Shown piece by piece: positions 1 through 6,191 of a DNA stretch of 6,191 nucleotides. The notes under the pieces are model-generated. The model did no database searches. It was not told the DNA's origin and saw only the letters and a program-made list of their open reading frames with translations. Made by a program: the position numbers and the translations under genes. Source of the stretch: Ktedonobacterales bacterium (GTDB lineage: Bacteria; Chloroflexota; Ktedonobacteria; Ktedonobacterales; JACDGC01); NCBI GenBank assembly GCA_013815535.1, contig JACDGC010000252.1, positions 1 through 6,191 of the forward strand, given 5' to 3'. The number at the start of each line of letters is the position of its first letter. Position 1 is the first letter of the stretch.

Positions 1-1392
1 TGCCACGCCCAACACCGCCACCCCCGCCCAGTTTTGCGAAAGCGCGCCCTGCAACACCAGCAGCAGGACCAATTCGGCCATGCCCACGGTGAAGGCCGCC
101 AGATTCTTGCCCAGGAAGATGTGCACCGCCCGCACGGGGAAGTAGGAGAGCGTGCCCAAGGCGGCGCCTTCATATCCGAAGGCGAAAGCCGTCAGATTCA
201 GCACCTGAAAGATGGCGACCCCGACAATGGCCTGCGATGCTCCCCGCCCGCTGCCCCCCAACGTGAAGAAATTGAGCAAGATGATGCCCACCAGATAGAG
301 CGTGCTCAGGAACGCGCGCTTATATTGCGGGTCACGCCAATAGTAGATCAGGTCTTTGCGCGCGATGGCGGCAGAGGCCACGGGAAGGAGGGTGGAGCGC
401 GGCGCGGCAGCAACGGGGGCCGCACCGACAATGGTGGTCTGGGCTTCGGGTGTGGGGAGTGCCCGCCGCCGTGGTGCGCGGCGAGTGGTGCCCCCACCGG
501 CGACCTCAGGCGTCGAAAGGCTGCGTTGCAGCACCGCGCTCCATGCCCACAGCACCAGCGCGGCACTGGCGACCAGCGCCAGCGACCACAGCCCCACGCT
601 GCCCCATGCCTCCTCATGCGTGGCGATGATGGCACGCGCGGCCATTCCTGGCGGCAGGAATTGAAGGATCTGCCCCACGTTGAAATGCACCAGCGCGAGG
701 GCTCCATTGGCGGTATCATTGGCTGGAGCGATGCGCGTGATCACCTGCGAGCCAAGCGAGCACGACAGGCCTAACAGCGTCACCAGCACCAAACTGAGGT
801 CACGGAAGCGCCGCGTGCGCAGCAGCCCCATGAACGCCGACAGCAACAATTGGCTGATGCCCACCAAATGCACATAGGCCAGCAGCAAGATGCCCGCCAC
901 TCCCAGCCCCTGCAATGGCGTCGCGGCCCAGCCTACGCCGATGCCCACGCTCAGGAGCGCTACGGCAAAGGTGGGGATGTCGAGCAGCGTGGAAATCAAC
1001 AAGCCCGCCATCAGTTCTGGCTGCGACAGCGGATAGATCGTCAGCTTGGTGATGTCGAGCCCTTCGTTCAGGTTATATTGCATCAGCGGCAGCAGGGCAT
1101 ATACCAGATAGAGCAACGTCAGCACATAGAAGAGGATATTTTGCGCGACGAAACCTTGGTCGGGCAGCAGGGCATGGAACCCCGCCACCAGCCCCACGGA
1201 GAGCAAGCCGACGAGAGGCAGCACCAACACAACCATCAGCACCGTGCCAATGATGCGCGACGGCGACCGTCCATAGGCGCGCAGCAACAGTTGCCAGCGC
1301 AACCACAGCAACGTCCGCAGCATCCTTGGCCGCACGGTCAACGGACCCAGCGGGCGCTCCGCCGCGAACGTGGTCACCTCTATTCCAGCCAT
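1..1392 (-). CDS. ABC-2-type exporter permease, C-terminal end cut off by the window
   Basis: Membrane subunit of an ABC exporter, expected in the cytoplasmic membrane paired with the ATPase encoded just upstream. The frame runs without a stop from ATG at 1392 to the window edge, 464 codons. Hydrophobic segments lie at about residues 47-71, 85-104, 128-156, 163-190, 198-217, 264-288, 361-378, 385-405 and 432-450. A soluble, Ala/Pro/Thr/Arg-rich linker (about 291-340, with TRRAPRRR at 303-310) splits the chain into two halves. After it comes a motif of the KDLxYYWRDPQYKR type (346-359), common at the start of the second half in such permeases, and a later FPVRAVHIFLGKN stretch (418-430). The start is supported by GGAGGG (1398-1403) five bases upstream. 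The ATG overlaps the ATPase stop by 13 bp, suggesting translational coupling. The exact family and substrate are not recognised; multidrug, lipid or peptide export are all possible. Confidence 0.85.
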   Translation of the reverse strand, partial: MAGIEVTTFAAERPLGPLTVRPRMLRTLLWLRWQLLLRAYGRSPSRIIGTVLMVVLVLPLVGLLSVGLVAGFHALLPDQGFVAQNILFYVLTLLYLVYALLPLMQYNLNEGLDITKLTIYPLSQPELMAGLLISTLLDIPTFAVALLSVGIGVGWAATPLQGLGVAGILLLAYVHLVGISQLLLSAFMGLLRTRRFRDLSLVLVTLLGLSCSLGSQVITRIAPANDTANGALALVHFNVGQILQFLPPGMAARAIIATHEEAWGSVGLWSLALVASAALVLWAWSAVLQRSLSTPEVAGGGTTRRAPRRRALPTPEAQTTIVGAAPVAAAPRSTLLPVASAAIARKDLIYYWRDPQYKRAFLSTLYLVGIILLNFFTLGGSGRGASQAIVGVAIFQVLNLTAFAFGYEGAALGTLSYFPVRAVHIFLGKNLAAFTVGMAELVLLLVLQGALSQNWAGVAVLGVA

Positions 1393-2255
1393 GCCAGCCC
1401 TCCCCGCTCCGTCTCGGCACCCACCACCTGCAAAAAGACATCTTCCAGGGTCGAAGCGGTGGGGCTGCCCTCGGCGCGGGCACGGGTGCGCAGGTCATCC
1501 AGCGTGCCCTCGGCCACCAACACGCCATGGTTGATGATGCCCACCCGCGTGCACAGCCGCTCGACCACTTCCATGATGTGCGACGAGAAAAAGACCGTGG
1601 TGCCCGCGTGCGTCAGATCCTGCAAGATGTTGCGGATGACGCGCGAACTGACGGGGTCCACCCCCTCGAAGGGCTCATCCAGAAAGAGCACCTGGGGACG
1701 GTGAATCAGCGCGGCAGCCAGCGCGATCTTTTTGCGCATGCCCACCGAGTAGTCAACGATCAATTTATCCGCGTCGGGGGTCAGCGCCAGCACATCCAGC
1801 AGGGCAGCGGCGCGGCGCGGAATCTCACCGCGTGGCACGCTATAGAGGTTGCCCGCCAGGGTGAGGAATTCGCGGCCCGTCAACCGCTCATAGAGGTTCA
1901 TTTGTTCAGGCAGCACGCCCATCAGCGCGCGGGCCCGCAGTGGGTCGCGTTGCACGTCATGGCCGCCGACCCAGGCGCCGCCGCTGGTGGGGCGCATTTG
2001 GCCGATCAGCATCTTGATGGTGGTGGATTTGCCCGCGCCATTGGGTCCCAGAAAGCCAAAGAATTCGCCGCGCCGGACGGCGAGCGTCAGATTGTTTACG
2101 GCGATTTGCTGGCCAAACACGCGCGTCAACCCTTGCATCACGACGGCGGCATCCGTCAGGTTGATGACATTGGGTTCGATATAGACCGTCGTCCCGGTCA
2201 CGGGCGCGAGGTGATCGGCAAGCGGCATCTGGGAGGATGGTTGCTGTGGTTCCAT
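1380..2255 (-). CDS. ABC exporter ATP-binding subunit
   Basis: Cytoplasmic ATPase that would power the downstream permease. Numbering from the upstream ATG at 2267: Walker A GPNGAGKST at 74-82, Q-loop glutamine in LPEQ at 119-122, signature YSVGM at 173-177, Walker B VLFLDEP at 193-199 with the catalytic Glu, D-loop EGVDP at 201-205, and the switch His at 230 in SSHIMEVVERLC. This motif set is typical of the drug/lipid exporter ATPases that pair with ABC-2 permeases, and all catalytic residues are present. The fold starts near residue 42, so a leader of about 37-41 residues without obvious motif precedes it. I chose the second ATG (2255, 291 residues) because GGAG lies six bases before it, whereas the ATG at 2267 (295 residues) has no ribosome site. 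It probably forms an operon with the permease. Substrate unknown. Confidence 0.93.
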   Translation of the reverse strand: MEPQQPSSQMPLADHLAPVTGTTVYIEPNVINLTDAAVVMQGLTRVFGQQIAVNNLTLAVRRGEFFGFLGPNGAGKSTTIKMLIGQMRPTSGGAWVGGHDVQRDPLRARALMGVLPEQMNLYERLTGREFLTLAGNLYSVPRGEIPRRAAALLDVLALTPDADKLIVDYSVGMRKKIALAAALIHRPQVLFLDEPFEGVDPVSSRVIRNILQDLTHAGTTVFFSSHIMEVVERLCTRVGIINHGVLVAEGTLDDLRTRARAEGSPTASTLEDVFLQVVGAETERGGLAWLE

Positions 2256-2261
2256 TGATCT

Positions 2262-2265
2262 CTCC
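2262..2265 (-). promoter_or_regulatory. ribosome binding site deciding the ATPase start
   Basis: On the minus strand GGAG lies six bases before the ATG at 2255. The in-frame ATG at 2267 overlaps this motif and has only C-rich sequence upstream. This favours the shorter ATPase. Confidence 0.55.
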
Positions 2266-2303
2266 ATTGGGCGCGGTGGAATCTGCGCGCTGGTCCTTCC
2301 TCA

Positions 2304-2312
2304 ATTGTACCA
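2304..2312 (-). promoter_or_regulatory. candidate extended -10 promoter for the ABC exporter operon
   Basis: The minus strand reads TGGTACAAT, which matches the extended -10 form TGnTAtAAT with one mismatch in the hexamer. No good TTGACA-like -35 box lies 16-18 bases upstream, which is tolerated by extended -10 promoters. Transcription would start near 2297, giving a leader of about 40 nt before the ATG at 2255. It lies downstream of the stem-loop region after flgL, so the exporter could be transcribed independently of the flagellar genes. Judged from motif and position only. Confidence 0.35.
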
Positions 2313-2384
2313 CTCATGCGAGGGCACACCTGGCCTATGGAGGTGAATATCGTCACTTTTGCGTAGGGGAATGAACTGCCGCCC

Positions 2385-2440
2385 CTGTGTGGCATGACAC
2401 AGCCACACAGCCAGGAGACTCCCGCCCCGTGCTGTGTGGC
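2385..2440 (-). terminator. overlapping inverted repeats after flgL, possible terminator or 3' stem-loop
   Basis: Three arms lie in alternating orientation: CTGTGTGGC at 2385-2393, GCCACACAGC at 2402-2411 and GCTGTGTGGC at 2431-2440. Arms one and two form a perfect 9-bp stem with an 8-nt loop; arms two and three form a perfect 10-bp stem with a 19-nt loop. They share the middle arm and so exclude each other. The structure begins 16 nt after the flgL stop, where an operon end is expected. No T-run follows either stem in either direction, so a classical intrinsic terminator is not shown. An mRNA-stabilising 3' stem, a Rho-associated end or a protein-binding site are alternatives. Confidence 0.45.
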
Positions 2441-2456
2441 CGTGAATGACGCCAGA

Positions 2457-4238
2457 CTAGTGCAAGAAATCCATCAGTGTTGGCTGGATGCTTTTGGCAT
2501 CGACGCCAAGGGCCGCTTGATAGACCATCGTGGCCGTAGCGAGTTGGGTGGTCAACGCCGCGATGTCCGCATCGAGCGTGTGCGAAAGGGCCGTCCTCAT
2601 TTCGGCGTTCAGGCTTTGCATCTGGGTCAGGTTGGCTTGGGCGGCGTTGGTCTTCGCGCCAAATTGCGCCTGCTGCCCCGCCAGATTGGCGATGACGGCA
2701 TCGAGCGCGGCCACATCGGCGTTGAGGCCCGTCACGGCGGGCGTGAAGGTGTGCGTGTCGGCATCCGCCACGACCTGACCAGCGTTTTGCGTCGCTTGGC
2801 TCCAAGTGAGTTGGATGTTGTTGCTGCCCGCGAAGGTGGTGGCCGTCCCTGCCGCCAGTGCCTGCGTCCCCGCGATGCCCGCGCCAGCCAGCCCAGCGGT
2901 CGCGGTGAAGGCGAATTGGTCGCCCACCGCCGCCGACGCTGTGGTGAAACCAACCGACAGGCCCGCCGCCAAGGTGAAACTCGGTGGCCCGCCAACGCCC
3001 ACGACGGGCGCGCTCCACGTCAACCCGTTGTTGGTCGAATAGGTGACGCTGGTGGCGGCTCCGGCGGTCACCGCCGCCGCGCGCACCAGATAGTTCGTCG
3101 TCGGCCCCGCATACGCGGTGGCGTTATAGCTCATGGTTTCGGCGGCGGGTTGGGTCTCTTTGGCGGTGACCGTCGGGCCAAAGGTGGCGCCGCCATCCGT
3201 CGAGATTTGGATGCCCACCACGTTGTCGTTGCCATCTTGCTGCACTGCTTTGGCGACGATGACGGGGTTATTCGGCAGGTTGGGCGAACTCGTCATGGTG
3301 ACGGCTTCATTGCCGATGTTTTTGGTCGCCTGGACGCTGAAGTTTTGACTGAGACCCGGTCCAGCGGGCGCGAAGGTGAACTGGTCGCCCACCGTTGGCG
3401 GCAGAAAGCCATTGGAGAAGCTGGCCGTCATGCCACTACCCAGATTAAAGGTCGGCGGCGTGCCAGCCCCGGCGACGGGGCCAGTCCACGTCGCGCCGCC
3501 GTTGGTCGAATATTGCACGCTGGCGACGCTGCCATTCGCGGCCAGGCTGGCGACCTGCACGGTGTAGTTCGCCGCGCCGCCAGTGTAGTTGCCGGTCAGC
3601 GCCAACGTTTCGCTGCCCGCGTTCGGCGTGGGGGCCAGCGTCGCGTTGCTGCTGAGGTGTTGGGTCAGGGCGTGCAGCGCGGCGAAGATGTTGCCCGTTC
3701 CGGTGAAGATTTGGGTCGCGTTCGCATTCACCTGCATGCGGTAGCCGGGGCCGATCTGATGGGTCAGCGCCACGGTGTCGCCCGCATAGCCCCCCTGGCT
3801 ATTGAAGGGAATTGTTTGGACTTGCGAGCCAGCGAAGAGATACGTGTCAGCATAGGCCGAATTGCCGATCTGCACGCTCTCTTGGAAAAGCTGCGTCACT
3901 TCGGCGGCGATGGAGGTGCGGTCGCCGCCCGTGTTGGTATCGTTGCCCCCCTGAATGGCCAGCGTGCGGGCGCGGCTGGCGACGCTCGCCAATTGCTGCA
4001 ACGCGGAGGTGGTGGAGTTGAGCCAGTTGGTCGCGCTGGTTGAGGAGTCTTGATATTGCGTGTTCCAGTCCAGCGAGGATTGCATATCCACCGAATACGC
4101 GGTGCCCGCAGGGTCGTCACTGGATTGGTTGATGCGCTTCCCAGAAGACAGTTGGTGGTCAATGTTCGACAGGGTCTGGTAGCTGTTTTGGAGGTTGGCG
4201 ACGATGTCATTCGCCAATGTGATGGGTGTGATGCGCAT
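2457..4238 (-). CDS. flgL: flagellar hook-associated protein 3 (FlgL) with a large central insertion
   Basis: FlgL is the second hook-filament junction protein. It is secreted through the flagellar export channel and assembles on the FlgK ring beneath the filament. The N-terminus is diagnostic: MRITPITLAN, then the flagellin-family stretch SSGKRINQSSDDPAGTA at about 31-47, and DTYLFAGSQVQTIPF at 131-145. The C-terminus (about 503-593) has the matching coiled helix, with DADIAALTTQLATATMVYQAAL at 556-577 and the end SIQPTLMDFLH. The protein has 593 residues against about 300 for typical FlgL. The excess is a Gly/Ala/Thr-rich, beta-strand-like insert at roughly 200-500 containing repeated modules. 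There is no cysteine, as is common for flagellar axial proteins. The ATG is preceded by AAGGAG ten bases upstream and lies 21 bp after the flgK stop, so the two are surely co-transcribed. A flagellin is the main alternative, but the position after flgK and the terminal sequence favour FlgL. Confidence 0.92.
   Translation of the reverse strand: MRITPITLANDIVANLQNSYQTLSNIDHQLSSGKRINQSSDDPAGTAYSVDMQSSLDWNTQYQDSSTSATNWLNSTTSALQQLASVASRARTLAIQGGNDTNTGGDRTSIAAEVTQLFQESVQIGNSAYADTYLFAGSQVQTIPFNSQGGYAGDTVALTHQIGPGYRMQVNANATQIFTGTGNIFAALHALTQHLSSNATLAPTPNAGSETLALTGNYTGGAANYTVQVASLAANGSVASVQYSTNGGATWTGPVAGAGTPPTFNLGSGMTASFSNGFLPPTVGDQFTFAPAGPGLSQNFSVQATKNIGNEAVTMTSSPNLPNNPVIVAKAVQQDGNDNVVGIQISTDGGATFGPTVTAKETQPAAETMSYNATAYAGPTTNYLVRAAAVTAGAATSVTYSTNNGLTWSAPVVGVGGPPSFTLAAGLSVGFTTASAAVGDQFAFTATAGLAGAGIAGTQALAAGTATTFAGSNNIQLTWSQATQNAGQVVADADTHTFTPAVTGLNADVAALDAVIANLAGQQAQFGAKTNAAQANLTQMQSLNAEMRTALSHTLDADIAALTTQLATATMVYQAALGVDAKSIQPTLMDFLH
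2901..3116 (-). repeat. FlgL insert module B (residues about 375-446)
   Basis: Second full copy of a beta-rich module of about 75 residues. Landmarks in order are AYAGPTTNYLV, TYSTNNGLTW, PPSFTLAAGLSVGF and VGDQFAF. Each has a counterpart in module A in the same order, offset by 155-158 residues. Confidence 0.7.
3165..3269 (-). repeat. partial FlgL insert module M (residues about 324-358)
   Basis: Contains NPVIVAK followed by VVGIQISTDGGATFGPTV, which aligns with NYTVQVA...VQYSTNGGATWTGPV of module A and the same part of module B. The second half of the module (GLxxxF...VGDQF) is absent, so this is a half or decayed copy. Confidence 0.5.
3363..3590 (-). repeat. FlgL insert module A (residues about 217-292)
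   Basis: First full copy. Landmarks are NYTGGAANYTV, QYSTNGGATW, PPTFNLGSGMTASF and VGDQFTF. At DNA level 3485-3527 matches 3014-3056 of module B at 32 of 43 positions without gaps, and 3382-3394 is identical to 2917-2929 over 13 bases. This supports internal duplication rather than chance similarity. Confidence 0.7.
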
Positions 4239-4248
4239 GGTGTCGGTG

Positions 4249-4254
4249 CTCCTT
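4249..4254 (-). promoter_or_regulatory. flgL ribosome binding site
   Basis: AAGGAG on the minus strand, ten bases before the flgL ATG, in the 21-bp gap after the flgK stop. It gives flgL its own initiation site. Confidence 0.6.
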
Positions 4255-4259
4255 TCGCC

Positions 4260-5786
4260 CTAGTTGCCCAGGCCCATATGATTGATGATCGTGTCGAGCA
4301 TGGAATCCACGGTCGTCACGACGCGTGCTGCCGCGCTGTAGCTGTGCTGGAAAATGATCAGGTTGGTCATTTGCTCATCCAGATTCACGCCGCCGACCGA
4401 TTGGCGTTGGGCCGTCAGGCTGCTCATCACGACTCCTTGCGCGTGATCGTTGGCCGCCACCTGTTGCGCGATGGAACCGAGTTGGGTGATGGTGTTGTCG
4501 TACCCCTGCTGGATGGTGAAGCCCGCCAATGGCGTCGCCACCGCGCCCACTTGCGTCCGCAGGTTCGAGATTGCCTGGGCATTCGAGCCTTCGCCAACCG
4601 CGCCGCTGGCATTCGCCGCCGCGATGGCTTGCGGATTCGCCACGATGGCGGGATCGACCGTGATGTTTGCGGCGGTCACCGTCGCGACCGTCGACCATGG
4701 CGCGGTCAGCGCGGCGGCAGGTGGTGCGACATTGAAGAAGGGCTTGTTCGTGTTGCCATTCAGGTCGAAGCCCAGCGCGTGCTGTGTGTTGACCGTTTGC
4801 ACCAGCGCCTGGGTGATGCTGTTGAGTTGGCTGATCAAGCCCGTGGGGCCGCCGATGACCTTGTCGCGCAGGTTGATGTAGGCTCCCAGTTGCCCACCCA
4901 CGGGGGCGGTCAGCGAGGGGATGACAGCGGTGTCGATATAGGGCTGCGCGTCGGCATAGGTTGGCACGCCCATGGGCGAAGCCACGAGCAGATTGGTGTT
5001 GATGCCGCTCACGAGGGGGGCTTCGCTGGGCCGCGCCACCTGCAACAGGGTGGACCCCGGCACCTGCGTCGCCAGATTGATTGTCACGGTCCCATTCGTT
5101 TGTGTCGCATACGTAATGGGGACGAGATTGCTCAGTTGATCGACCATCTGATCACGTTGGTCCAGCAGATCGTTGGGTTGCTGGCCCGTGGCGACGACCG
5201 CGCTGATCTGGCCATTCAGGTTGGAGATTTGGCTGGCCAAATTGTTGATGGTGGTCACGGTGTTGGTGACGTAGTTATCGGCGGTTTGTTGTGCCTGGGT
5301 CAACTGCTGGGCATCGCTGTTGAGCGACGAAGCCAGCGCCACGCCGGTCTGCTGCACCTGCGCACGTGCGCCCATGTTGGTGGGGTCGTCGGCTAGCGCC
5401 TGCCAACCATTCCAAAAGGCAGACATGCGCGCGCTCAAACCGCTGGTGCTCGGCTCATTCAAGATCCCTTGCAACTGGGTATAGGTCGTATTCTGGGCGG
5501 TGTATTGCCCCGCGTATTGGTTTTCGTAGCGAAACTGGCCATCCAGCAGCGCATCGCGCCCACGGCCGATCGTGGTGACGCGCACGCCCGTGCCGATCTG
5601 CCCCGCGCCGACGTGGTTCATCATCGACGGTACGGTGTAGGGGGGCATCGCTTGCAGATTCGCGGTCTGCACGGAATAGCCCGGCGTGCTGCCATTGGCG
5701 ACGTTATGCCCAATGGTCTCGATGACCAGTTGGTTTGCTTGCAACGCGGTGTTGGCGGTGTTGAGTGCCGAAAAAATGGTAGTCAT
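4260..5786 (-). CDS. flgK: flagellar hook-associated protein 1 (FlgK)
   Basis: FlgK forms the first junction ring at the hook tip, on which FlgL and then the filament assemble. It is exported through the flagellar type III system with the help of FlgN. Motifs in order: the rod/hook signature NVANGSTPGYSVQ at 28-40; the FlgK-typical PNDLLDQRDQMVDQLS at 204-219; NTQHALGFDLNGNTNKPFF at 333-351; and the C-terminal axial segment from SVGGVNLDEQMTNLI (463-477) through YSAAARVVTTVDSMLDTIIN. Its 508 residues are within the family range, without the large insert seen in FlgL. It contains no cysteine and is rich in Gln, Asn and Thr. The start is firm: AGGAGGG at 5794-5800 lies seven bases upstream, and residue 1 begins the conserved helix. 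It sits between the flgN-like gene and flgL, the usual order. Confidence 0.96.
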   Translation of the reverse strand: MTTIFSALNTANTALQANQLVIETIGHNVANGSTPGYSVQTANLQAMPPYTVPSMMNHVGAGQIGTGVRVTTIGRGRDALLDGQFRYENQYAGQYTAQNTTYTQLQGILNEPSTSGLSARMSAFWNGWQALADDPTNMGARAQVQQTGVALASSLNSDAQQLTQAQQTADNYVTNTVTTINNLASQISNLNGQISAVVATGQQPNDLLDQRDQMVDQLSNLVPITYATQTNGTVTINLATQVPGSTLLQVARPSEAPLVSGINTNLLVASPMGVPTYADAQPYIDTAVIPSLTAPVGGQLGAYINLRDKVIGGPTGLISQLNSITQALVQTVNTQHALGFDLNGNTNKPFFNVAPPAAALTAPWSTVATVTAANITVDPAIVANPQAIAAANASGAVGEGSNAQAISNLRTQVGAVATPLAGFTIQQGYDNTITQLGSIAQQVAANDHAQGVVMSSLTAQRQSVGGVNLDEQMTNLIIFQHSYSAAARVVTTVDSMLDTIINHMGLGN

Positions 5787-5793
5787 CGCGTTT

Positions 5794-5800
5794 CCCTCCT
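5794..5800 (-). promoter_or_regulatory. strong flgK ribosome binding site
   Basis: AGGAGGG on the minus strand, seven bases before the flgK ATG. It is the closest match in the window to the anti-Shine-Dalgarno complement, suggesting FlgK is translated efficiently in its own right. Confidence 0.7.
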
Positions 5801-5842
5801 TAAAAAGCGACTCGAAAAAACTGTGCCATGTTGGCGCGTTTT

Positions 5843-6190
5843 TTATACCTTGTAATCGAGGATGATGCTGGGGCGCTGGTTAGGGGCGGTGTCGCCCTGT
5901 GGCGTGTAGAGTGGATGCCGCGCGTGCCGCAGCGCCGCCGCCAGCAATTGGTCGTTCATCCGTTGCGCCTGGGCGATGACGTGGGCATTGCGCGTGTTCA
6001 CGTGGCGTAGCCGTTGCACCCGCGCGCTCAGTTCCAACGAGATCACTTGCAGCCGTGCGATGCTGGCAGGTGAATCGGCCCAACTATGCAAGTCGCGCAG
6101 GGTGGCCGTGCGCTCCAGCCCATGCAACCGCGCGAAATGGCGGCACAGCGCCTCGCGCTGGCGTTCCAACGTCTGCGCCTCGGTGACGAG
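5843..6190 (-). CDS. flgN: FlgN-like flagellar export chaperone, N-terminal end beyond the window
   Basis: FlgN-type proteins are small cytoplasmic helical chaperones that bind the C-termini of FlgK and FlgL and deliver them to the flagellar export apparatus. About 115 residues are visible, ending in TAA. The chain is almost entirely helical and charged, and begins with LVTEAQTLERQREAL, resembling the E-rich first helix of FlgN. Then come a long helix with RVQRLRHVNTRNAHVI and a tail with the family-like pattern LYTPQG...SIILDYKV (YxxxG then a short D-K end). No ATG occurs in the visible frame before this, and the frame stays open to the edge, so the start lies outside. An in-frame TTG at 6169 is not a convincing start. 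Sequence identity alone is weak; the position directly before flgK makes the call. Confidence 0.75.
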   Translation of the reverse strand, partial: LVTEAQTLERQREALCRHFARLHGLERTATLRDLHSWADSPASIARLQVISLELSARVQRLRHVNTRNAHVIAQAQRMNDQLLAAALRHARHPLYTPQGDTAPNQRPSIILDYKV

Positions 6191-6191
6191 G

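Noticed and set aside
1725..1755. ATPase signature reads YSVGM rather than LSGGQ, suggesting a defective enzyme.
   Set aside because: ATPases of the ABC-2 exporter class commonly have YSxGM at this place, and the key Ser and Gly are kept. Walker A, Walker B Glu and switch His are intact.
1326..2258. Open frame of 310 codons on the plus strand opposite the ABC ATPase.
   Set aside because: The opposite strand encodes an ATPase with every catalytic motif; this frame is its shadow and shows no family features.
2394..4043. Open frame of 549 codons on the plus strand opposite flgL.
   Set aside because: It lies antisense to a well-supported gene, its product is rich in Arg, Gly and His with no recognisable domain, and such frames arise from codon bias in GC-rich genes.
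4050..5396. Open frame of 448 codons on the plus strand opposite flgK and the start of flgL.
   Set aside because: Same pattern: Arg/His/Gly-rich composition and complete overlap with conserved flagellar coding sequence on the other strand.
5825..5835. Small inverted repeat GCCA-TGT-TGGC between flgN and flgK as a terminator.
   Set aside because: The stem is only four base pairs, and the short T-run on the minus strand begins four bases later. A terminator here would also cut the operon between chaperone and client.
5843..6169. Complete small gene starting at TTG 6169.
   Set aside because: The frame stays open to the window edge with a FlgN-like helix already under way upstream of the TTG, so it is better read as the tail of a gene that starts outside.

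Overview
The window reads as GC-rich bacterial DNA with every credible gene on the minus strand. It holds the end of a flagellar hook-filament junction operon followed by a two-gene ABC exporter cassette. The gene order flgN-flgK-flgL is widespread in flagellated bacteria outside the enterics (Firmicutes and several GC-rich phyla). Nothing here fixes the taxon. The high GC, the divergent flagellar proteins and the ABC-2 exporter style would suit a GC-rich environmental lineage such as Chloroflexota or a relative, but that is a low-confidence guess.

Layout in transcription order (right to left): the 3' part of a flgN-like chaperone gene enters from the right edge (6190-5843). It is followed 56 bp later by flgK (5786-4260, with a strong AGGAGGG ribosome site) and, after only 21 bp, by flgL (4238-2457). 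FlgN is the export chaperone of FlgK and FlgL. FlgK and FlgL are the two ring proteins that join hook to filament, so the three genes form one functional unit. FlgL is unusually large (593 residues, longer than FlgK). About 300 residues are inserted between otherwise normal N- and C-terminal halves, and the insert contains two diverged copies of a beta-rich module plus a third partial copy.

A 189-bp spacer (2268-2456) separates the flagellar genes from the exporter. It carries three copies of a 9-10 nt word in alternating orientation, giving two mutually exclusive perfect stems just after the flgL stop. It also carries a candidate extended -10 promoter for the next operon. The exporter follows: an ABC ATPase with all catalytic motifs (2255-1380), overlapping by 13 bp an ABC-2-type permease (1392 to the left edge, 464 codons visible, incomplete). 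The substrate cannot be read from the sequence, and nothing ties the exporter functionally to flagella except adjacency.

No RNA genes, CRISPR arrays, insertion sequences or attachment sites were seen. Long open frames on the plus strand opposite flgL, flgK and the ATPase look like antisense shadows.
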